Assembly: GCF_005233875.1 (NCBI RefSeq)
Contig: NZ_SZPZ01000003.1
Span: 612,479 to 676,478 of the forward strand
From: Kribbella jiaozuonensis
GTDB lineage: Bacteria > Actinomycetota > Actinomycetes > Propionibacteriales > Kribbellaceae
Length of the DNA stretch: 64,000 nucleotides
Direction: 5' to 3'
In this document: positions 58,715 through 64,000 of the stretch, in pieces
How positions within the stretch are numbered: position 1 is the first letter of the stretch
Layout: each line of letters begins with the position of its first letter
The notes under the pieces: generated by a model
Database searches by the model: none
The model's input: the letters and a program-made list of their open reading frames with translations, nothing else
What the model was told of the DNA's origin: nothing
Program-made: the position numbers and the translations under genes

Positions 58715-59076
58715 CTGGTAATCCCCCGCGCGCTCTGCAGCCGCCTCTCGTCGCTCCGCTCCTCGGCGCGGCGGCTGCGCGCGCTGCCCACCCACCCCCG
58801 GGCTTATCGCCCGGAGCATCCGTTCCGGCTATCGCCGGGTCTTCCGGCTGCCGCCGGACATTACTGCCCCGCTGCTCGTCCGGCTGCTGTCGCTGGCTGC
58901 GGCTGCCGCGCTTCTGGCCCGCATGCCGCCGCCGCTGATGCCGCTGCCGCTGATGCCGGGGTTGTGGGATGCAGCTCGCGCGTGCGGTGTGCGGCCGGAC
59001 CGTTCGGGCGAACGGGTTGAGGGCTGTGGGATTGCCGCGAGTCTGAGCAACTCGCGACGCACGATGCCAGCAACCC
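58715..59076. other. 362-bp intergenic region holding repeat copy 3
   Basis: Besides the hairpin array, positions 58924-58960 hold a short tandem of CCGCTGATGCCG units and the rest is GC-rich without a convincing coding frame. No terminator was identified for the paaK gene that ends at 59077. Confidence 0.5.
58731..58857 (+). repeat. intergenic hairpin-array repeat, copy 3
   Basis: Diverged head (CTCTCGTCGCTCCGCTCCTC) followed by conserved CCCACCCCCGGG and hairpins CCGGGC-TTATC-GCCCGG (58798-58814), CCGGC-TATC-GCCGG (58825-58838) and CCGGC-TGCC-GCCGG (58844-58857). It begins 17 bases after the DUF433-gene stop, same orientation. Confidence 0.83.
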
Positions 59077-60372
59077 TCAGCGGTTGTCTTTGATGCGTTT
59101 GGCTTTGCCGAGGGAGCGTTCCAGGGCGTGGGGCGGGACTACCTCTACCGCGGCGGTTACGCCTACTCGGTCCTTGATGCGGCGGGAGAGGGCGGATGCG
59201 GCGGGGGTGTAGTCGGCCAGGTCGGGGGCTGCTTCTACCTGGACGGTTAGTTCGTCCAGGCGGCCGGGGCGGGTCAGGACGCAGAGGTAGTGGGGAGTGA
59301 GGCCTTCTACCAGGAGGATTTGCTCTTCTATTTGGGTGGGGAAGACGTTGACTCCGCGGACGATCATCATGTCGTCGGTGCGGCCGGTGATCTTTTGCAT
59401 GCGGCGCATGCTCGGGCGGGCGGTGCCGGGGAGCAGGCGGGTCAGGTCGCGGGTGCGGTAGCGGAGGACGGGGAAGGCTTCCTTGGTGAGGGTCGTGAAG
59501 ACGAGTTCGCCTTCGGAGCCGTCGGGGAGGACCTCGCCGGTGACCGGGTCGATGATTTCGGGGAGGAAGTGGTCTTCCCAGATGTGCAGGCCGTCTTTGG
59601 TTTCGACGCATTCCTGCGCGACGCCCGGGCCCATCACCTCCGACAGACCGTAGATGTCGACCGCGTGGATCCCGGTGCGCTCCTCGACCTCGGTGCGCAT
59701 GGCTTCGGTCCACGGCTCGGCGCCGAAGATGCCGATCCGCAGCGAGGTCTCGCGCGGGTCGAGCCCGCGCGCAGCCATCTCGTCGACGATCGACAGGAAG
59801 TACGACGGCGTGACCATGATGATCCGCGCGCCGAAGTCGCGGATGAGATCCACCTGGCGCTCCGTCATCCCACCCGAGACAGGTACGACGGTGCACCCGA
59901 GCCGCTCAGCCCCGTAATGCGCGCCGAGCCCGCCGGTGAACAGACCGTAGCCGTAGGCAACATGGCACACATCGCCCGCACGTCCACCGGCCGCGCGGAT
60001 CGACCGCGCCATCAGGTCGGCCCAGTTGTCCAGATCCCGCTTCGTGTAACCGACCACCGTCGGCCGCCCCGTCGTACCGGACGACGCATGCACCCGCGCC
60101 ACCTCGGTCCGCGGTACGGCGAACATCCCGAACGGGTAGTTGTCGCGCAGATCCTTCTTCGCCGTGAACGGCAGCCGGCTCAGATCCTCCAACGACTGCA
60201 GATCCCCGGGCTTGAACCCGACTCCGTCCAACGCCGCCCGATAGTGCGGCACATTCTCATAAGCCCGCCGCACGGTTGCCTGTAGCAACGACAGTTGCCG
60301 CGCCCGGAGCTCGTCGACGGACAGCCGTTCGCCCGCGTCACGCAACTCTGAAGGGTAAGCCTCACCGAGCAT
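59077..60372 (-). CDS. paaK: phenylacetate-CoA ligase
   Basis: A 431-residue adenylate-forming enzyme activating phenylacetate to phenylacetyl-CoA. Motifs: ASSGTTGRPTVVGYT (ATP loop), YGLSEVMGPG, and RTDDMMIVRGVNVFPTQIEE. ATG at 60372 is the family start; an in-frame extension to 60555 overlaps the thiolase gene and is rejected. It lies ten bases after the thiolase stop in a paaI-thiolase-paaK operon. The ribosome site is weak, suggesting coupled translation. Confidence 0.92.
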   Translation of the reverse strand: MLGEAYPSELRDAGERLSVDELRARQLSLLQATVRRAYENVPHYRAALDGVGFKPGDLQSLEDLSRLPFTAKKDLRDNYPFGMFAVPRTEVARVHASSGTTGRPTVVGYTKRDLDNWADLMARSIRAAGGRAGDVCHVAYGYGLFTGGLGAHYGAERLGCTVVPVSGGMTERQVDLIRDFGARIIMVTPSYFLSIVDEMAARGLDPRETSLRIGIFGAEPWTEAMRTEVEERTGIHAVDIYGLSEVMGPGVAQECVETKDGLHIWEDHFLPEIIDPVTGEVLPDGSEGELVFTTLTKEAFPVLRYRTRDLTRLLPGTARPSMRRMQKITGRTDDMMIVRGVNVFPTQIEEQILLVEGLTPHYLCVLTRPGRLDELTVQVEAAPDLADYTPAASALSRRIKDRVGVTAAVEVVPPHALERSLGKAKRIKDNR

Positions 60373-60382
60373 AAAGAAACCC

Positions 60383-61585
60383 CTAAGGACGAGTGAGCAG
60401 GGTCGCGATGCCCTGCCCGACACCGATACACATGGTGGCCAGCGCGTACCGGGCGTCGCGGTGGCGAAGCTCCAGGGCCGCGGTGAGAGCGAGGCGGGCG
60501 CCGGACATCCCCAGCGGGTGGCCGAGGGCGATGGCGCCGCCGTTCGGGTTGACATGCTCGGCGTCGTCGGGAAGGCCGAGCTGCCGCAGTACGGCGAGAG
60601 ACTGGGACGCGAACGCCTCGTTCAACTCGATCACGTCGATGTCGGACAACGCGACGCCGGTGCGATCAAGCAGCTTCCGCGTCGCGGGCGCCGGCCCGAT
60701 CCCCATGACCCGAGGCGGTACGCCGGCTGCGGCCGTCCCGACCACTCGTGCCAGCGGGTTCATACCGAACCGCTCCACCGCCTCCCCACTCATCACGAGC
60801 AGCGCGGCAGCGCCGTCATTCACCCCCGACGCATTCCCGGCCGTGACCGTCCCCGGCGATCGGAAAGGTGTCTTCAGACCGGCAAGAGCCTCGAGCGACG
60901 TCTCCCGCGGATGCTCGTCGGTATCGACCACGGTCACCGCCCCACGCTTGCCCGGCACGTCGACGGCAACGATCTCCTCGGCCAACCGCCCGTTCGCCTG
61001 CGCCTTGGCGGCCCGCTGCTGGGACCGCAACGCGAACAGGTCCTGGTCCTCACGCGAGATCGAGAACTCCGCCGCGACGTTCTCCGCCGTCTCCGGCATC
61101 GAGTCGATCCCGTACTGCTCCTTGAGCGAAGGATTGACGAACCGCCAGCCGATCGTGGTGTCGAAGATCTCCGCCTGCCGCGAGAACGCGGTTGTTGCCT
61201 TAGGCATCACAAACGGTGCCCGCGACATCGACTCGACCCCGCCGGCCACGACGACGTCGTTGTCCCCGGCAATGATCGACCGCGCCGCATAAGCGACCGC
61301 GTCCAGCCCCGATCCACACAGCCGGTTGATCGTCGTACCAGGCACCGAGTCCGGCAGGCCCGACAGCAGCACCGCCATCCGGGCCACGTTCCGGTTGTCC
61401 TCGCCGGCCTGGTTCGCGCAGCCGAGGATCACGTCGTCGATCAGCGCCGGGTCGAGCGCGGTCCGGTTCAGCAGCGACGAGATCACGTTCGCCGCGAGGT
61501 CGTCGGGTCGTACGCCGGCCAGCGCACCGCCGTACCGCCCGATCGGGGTCCGGACGCCGTCGACCAGGAAGGCTTCGCGACTCAT
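60383..61585 (-). CDS. paaJ: 3-oxoadipyl-CoA thiolase
   Basis: A 400-residue thiolase. Catalytic Cys in NRLCGSGLDAV, His in GGAIALGHPLG, second Cys in CIGVGQG. The segment DTTIGWRFVNP...YGIDSMPETAENVA is characteristic of PcaF/PaaJ beta-ketoadipyl-CoA thiolases, giving acetyl-CoA and succinyl-CoA in phenylacetate or protocatechuate degradation. Its ATG overlaps the paaI stop by four bases. The paa context favours paaJ over pcaF. Confidence 0.9.
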   Translation of the reverse strand: MSREAFLVDGVRTPIGRYGGALAGVRPDDLAANVISSLLNRTALDPALIDDVILGCANQAGEDNRNVARMAVLLSGLPDSVPGTTINRLCGSGLDAVAYAARSIIAGDNDVVVAGGVESMSRAPFVMPKATTAFSRQAEIFDTTIGWRFVNPSLKEQYGIDSMPETAENVAAEFSISREDQDLFALRSQQRAAKAQANGRLAEEIVAVDVPGKRGAVTVVDTDEHPRETSLEALAGLKTPFRSPGTVTAGNASGVNDGAAALLVMSGEAVERFGMNPLARVVGTAAAGVPPRVMGIGPAPATRKLLDRTGVALSDIDVIELNEAFASQSLAVLRQLGLPDDAEHVNPNGGAIALGHPLGMSGARLALTAALELRHRDARYALATMCIGVGQGIATLLTRP

Positions 61586-62001
61586 GACTGCTCCTCGATG
61601 ATCGTTCCGGACAGTTGGCGGCTGCGGCCGCGGAACTCGGCGATCACCTCGTCGCCGCGGGTGACCGTCACGTCGTAGATCGCGTTCCGGCCGAAGGTGG
61701 TCCGCTCGGAGGCCTCGGCGACCAGCAGGTCACCGGTGCGGGCCGGGGCGACGAAGACGACGTCGCAGGCCTGCGCGACCGTGACCTGGTTGCGCGAGTT
61801 GCAGGCGAAGGCGAACGCCGAGTCGGCGAGACAGAACACGAATCCACCATGCGCGATCCCGTGCCCGTTGACCATGTCGTCGCGGACGGTCATCTCGAGC
61901 CGCGCCGTACCCTCGCCGACCGCGACCAGCCGCATGCCCAGCCCGGCGCTGGCGGTGTCCTCCGCCCACATCGCCGCGGCCACCCTGGCTGCCAAGTCCA
62001 T
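61582..62001 (-). CDS. paaI: phenylacetate-pathway thioesterase PaaI
   Basis: A 139-residue hotdog thioesterase. The core motif NGHGIAHGGFVFCLADSAFAFACN carries the HGG loop and catalytic Asp of PaaI, which releases CoA from dead-end ring-CoA intermediates. ATG at 62001 gives the family length; longer frame to 62097 would run into paaN. First gene of paaI-paaJ-paaK, divergent from paaN with a 73-base intergenic region. Confidence 0.9.
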   Translation of the reverse strand: MDLAARVAAAMWAEDTASAGLGMRLVAVGEGTARLEMTVRDDMVNGHGIAHGGFVFCLADSAFAFACNSRNQVTVAQACDVVFVAPARTGDLLVAEASERTTFGRNAIYDVTVTRGDEVIAEFRGRSRQLSGTIIEEQS

Positions 62002-62061
62002 AGCCTTGCCCAATCGAGAAGACGGCTTGTGACACTCTAGTACCGCTTGCGCCAAAGACTG

Positions 62062-62067
62062 TAACAT
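62062..62067 (+). promoter_or_regulatory. -10 box (TAACAT) of paaN
   Basis: TAACAT, seven bases, ATG at 62075; no Shine-Dalgarno. Lies in the 73-base paaI-paaN divergent promoter region. Confidence 0.5.
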
Positions 62068-62074
62068 CGCCTTC

Positions 62075-63748
62075 ATGACGACCGACCTGCTCTCCACCCA
62101 TCGCGAGCGCCTGGACGGCGCACTGGCGGCGATCCACAGCCGCGGCTACCACGCGGCGTTCCCCGAGTCGCCGAGCCCCCGGGTGTACGGCGAGACCGCG
62201 GCGGCCGACGGCAAGGCAGCGTTCGAGGCCCACCTCGGTACGACGTACGCCCTGGACATCCCCGGCGCACGCGGAACGGTCGTCAGCGAGCAATCGCCGT
62301 TCGGGATCCCGATGGACGTCTCGTACCCGCGGGTCGTCGAGGAGGGGCTGGACGACCTGCTCACCGCGGCCCAGCAGGGTCTCGCGGACTGGCGTCGCGC
62401 CGGGATCGACGGGCGGACCGGCGTCGTACTGGAGATCCTCGACCGGCTGCACAAGCGGGTGTTCGAGCTGGCCAACGCGGTCCAGCACACCAGTGGTCAG
62501 GCGTTCGTGATGGCGTTCCAGGCCGGCGGCGCGCACGCGCTGGACCGGGCGCTCGAGGCGGTCGCCTACGCGTACGAGGAGATGAACCGCTACCCGGCCA
62601 CCGCGACCTGGGAGAAGCCGGCCAAGGGCGACCCGATCCGGATGGAGAAGACGTTCACCGTCACCGGCCGCGGCGTCGCGCTGGTGATCGGCTGCAACAC
62701 GTTCCCGACCTGGAACTCCTGGCCCGGTCTGTTCGCCTCCCTCGTCACCGGCAATGCCGTCGTCGTGAAGCCGCACCCGCTCGCGGTCCTGCCGCTGGCG
62801 ATCACCGTCGACGTCTGCCGCGAGGTGCTCGCCGAGGCCGGCTTCGACCCGAACCTGGTCACCCTGGCCACCGAGCGGGCCGGCGACGGCCTGGCCAAGC
62901 CGCTCGCGCAGCGGCCCGAGGTGAAGCTGATCGACTTCACCGGCGGCAGCGAGTTCGGGGAGTGGCTCGAGCAGAACGCGACCCAGGCGACCGTCTTCAC
63001 CGAGAAGGCGGGCGTGAACGCGGTCATCATCGACTCGACCGACTCCTTCAAGGCGCTCTCCAACAACCTCGCCTTCACCCTGAGCCTCTACTCCGGCCAG
63101 ATGTGCACCACCACCCAGAACCTGTTCATCCCTGCCGGCGGGATCGAGACCGACGAGGGCCACAAGTCCTTCGACGAGGTCGGCGCGGCCATCGCCTGCG
63201 CGATCAGCAAGCTGCTCGGCGACGATGCTCGCGCGGTCGAGATCCTCGGCGGCATCGTGAACCAGGCCGTGATCAGCCGCCTCGAGCTGGCTCCGGAGTA
63301 CGGCGACGTGGTGCTGGAGTCCCGCGCGATCGAGCACCCGGCCTTCCCGGACGCCGTCGTACGGACGCCGCTGCTGGTCGCGATCGACGCCGAGGACGCC
63401 GACGTGTACGGGCGGGAGTGCTTCGGCCCGGTGTCCTTCCTGGTCAAAACCGCGGACACCGCCCAGTCGATCGAGCTGTTCCGCAAGACGGTCACCGAGG
63501 ACGGCGCGATGACCGCCGGCATCTACTCGACCGACACCAAGATCCTCGACGAGGCCCGGGACGCGGCCCTCGACGCGGGCGTCGCCCTGTCCGAGAACCT
63601 CACCGGCGCAGTCTTCGTCAACCAGTCGGCAGCGTTCAGCGATTTCCACGGCACCGGCGCGAACCCGGCCGCCAACGCGACCTACACCGACGGCGCGTAC
63701 GTCGCGAGCCGCTTCCGCGTGATCCAGTCGCGCCGCCACGTTGGGTGA
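62075..63748 (+). CDS. paaN: phenylacetate-degradation aldehyde dehydrogenase PaaN
   Basis: A 557-residue ALDH-fold protein of the PaaN family, found in paa clusters of actinobacteria and linked to oxidation of the ring-opened semialdehyde. Visible: cofactor strand VALVIGCNTFPTWNSWPG, Glu in VFTEKAGVN and catalytic Cys in SGQMCTTTQN. Start ATG fits the TAACAT box. It is divergent from paaIJK; the ring-epoxidase genes paaABCDE are not in the window and may lie downstream. Confidence 0.92.
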   Translation: MTTDLLSTHRERLDGALAAIHSRGYHAAFPESPSPRVYGETAAADGKAAFEAHLGTTYALDIPGARGTVVSEQSPFGIPMDVSYPRVVEEGLDDLLTAAQQGLADWRRAGIDGRTGVVLEILDRLHKRVFELANAVQHTSGQAFVMAFQAGGAHALDRALEAVAYAYEEMNRYPATATWEKPAKGDPIRMEKTFTVTGRGVALVIGCNTFPTWNSWPGLFASLVTGNAVVVKPHPLAVLPLAITVDVCREVLAEAGFDPNLVTLATERAGDGLAKPLAQRPEVKLIDFTGGSEFGEWLEQNATQATVFTEKAGVNAVIIDSTDSFKALSNNLAFTLSLYSGQMCTTTQNLFIPAGGIETDEGHKSFDEVGAAIACAISKLLGDDARAVEILGGIVNQAVISRLELAPEYGDVVLESRAIEHPAFPDAVVRTPLLVAIDAEDADVYGRECFGPVSFLVKTADTAQSIELFRKTVTEDGAMTAGIYSTDTKILDEARDAALDAGVALSENLTGAVFVNQSAAFSDFHGTGANPAANATYTDGAYVASRFRVIQSRRHVG

Positions 63749-64000
63749 AGGCTTCCCGCAGTGATCATGCACTCACGGTGAGATTGACGTTAAAAACTAA
63801 CTGAGTGCAACATCTTGCGTTCCGACTCTCTACCTCAGACACTCTCAGTTAGTTGAGAGCACGACCATTAGGTAGCACGGGGGATCTTGGGGTGGAACTG
63901 GGGACGGGCGGTCATGCCCGAAACGGGACCGTCGCGGCCGCCCCCGGGGGCGGCGCGCCGCCCCCCCACATTGGGGGCGCGCGGGGGGGGGGTGGGTGGC
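63749..64000. other. downstream region with inverted repeat, then low-complexity end
   Basis: AACTAACTGAG (63795-63805) and CTCAGTTAGTT (63844-63854) are a perfect 11-bp inverted repeat 38 bases apart, in a locally A/T-rich stretch that could be the promoter of a gene beyond the window. From about 63940 the sequence collapses into runs of G and C that look unlike the rest and may be a contig-end artefact. An ATG at 63914 opens a short proline-rich frame that cannot be trusted. Confidence 0.45.
63795..63854. promoter_or_regulatory. 11-bp inverted repeat, candidate operator
   Basis: Arms AACTAACTGAG and CTCAGTTAGTT; the right arm is also the core of CTCTCA-GTTAGT-TGAGAG. ACTNAC ends recall TetR-type sites, but the PaaR consensus is not matched. 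Position after paaN suggests control of a downstream transcription unit. Confidence 0.45.

Noticed and set aside
60372..60555. In-frame N-terminal extension of paaK (and similar extensions of paaI, the serine hydrolase, the glycosidase and the luciferase-like gene)
   Set aside because: They overlap neighbouring genes, lack family similarity and lack ribosome sites or -10 boxes; internal starts match family length.

Overview
High GC content, strong G/C bias at third codon positions, frequent GTG starts, many GTAC-containing codons, F420/mycothiol-era gene families, AfsR/SARP-type regulators and CUT1 sugar transporters without their own ATPase all point to a soil actinomycete. The style resembles Kribbella and relatives; this is an inference from gene content, not a database match. 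The window is chromosome-like: no rRNA, tRNA, CRISPR array, integrase, transposase or prophage block was seen.

Layout. 0-15 kb is housekeeping and stress: a truncated alpha/beta hydrolase, GNAT and hotdog genes sharing a symmetric divergent promoter, a lipoprotein penicillin-binding protein, rhamnose mutarotase, pirin plus DinB, a complete mprA-mprB-pepD envelope-stress operon, an acetamidase-like enzyme, an EamA exporter/luciferase-like pair with an Lrp regulator, a PPi-type phosphofructokinase, and a small tyrosine phosphatase with a YvlD membrane protein. 15.2-24.0 kb is one eight-gene carbohydrate operon: secreted propeller protein, FadR-type regulator, lipoprotein and two permeases, SDR dehydrogenase, enolase-superfamily sugar-acid dehydratase and a six-hairpin glycosidase. 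A second FadR-type regulator faces it. 24.9-30.6 kb holds a three-domain peptidoglycan hydrolase with a PEGA-like membrane partner, a kinase-fold remnant, a dimethylargininase-like enzyme and an aminotransferase/SDR pair.

30.6-44.9 kb includes a small secreted protein with two cysteine-paired repeats, a beta-propeller phytase, the three-gene branched-chain 2-oxoacid dehydrogenase operon, a MerR-controlled oxidoreductase, and several transporters. 45-56.6 kb holds a subtilase, a FadR-type regulator/MFS pair, a DrrAB-like ABC exporter, a VOC protein, a NYN-domain protein, a class-C-like serine hydrolase and a 1082-residue AfsR-like regulator. 56.6-63.7 kb ends with TetR, DinB (preceded by a short leader peptide), an HTH-DUF433 protein, and phenylacetate genes (paaK, thiolase, paaI divergent from paaN). 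The last 60 bases are G-tract low complexity.

Four structural signals stand out beyond the genes. (1) A family of intergenic repeats (four copies) carries arrays of small hairpins with compensatory stem changes; every copy lies just after, and in the same orientation as, the 3' end of a gene. (2) At least fourteen genes have a TANNNT -10 box 6-8 bases before the start codon and mostly no convincing Shine-Dalgarno, so they are predicted leaderless. (3) A 15-codon leader peptide with a near-perfect Shine-Dalgarno that can be masked by a hairpin precedes a DinB-family gene. (4) A 27-base palindrome sits inside the phytase coding sequence.
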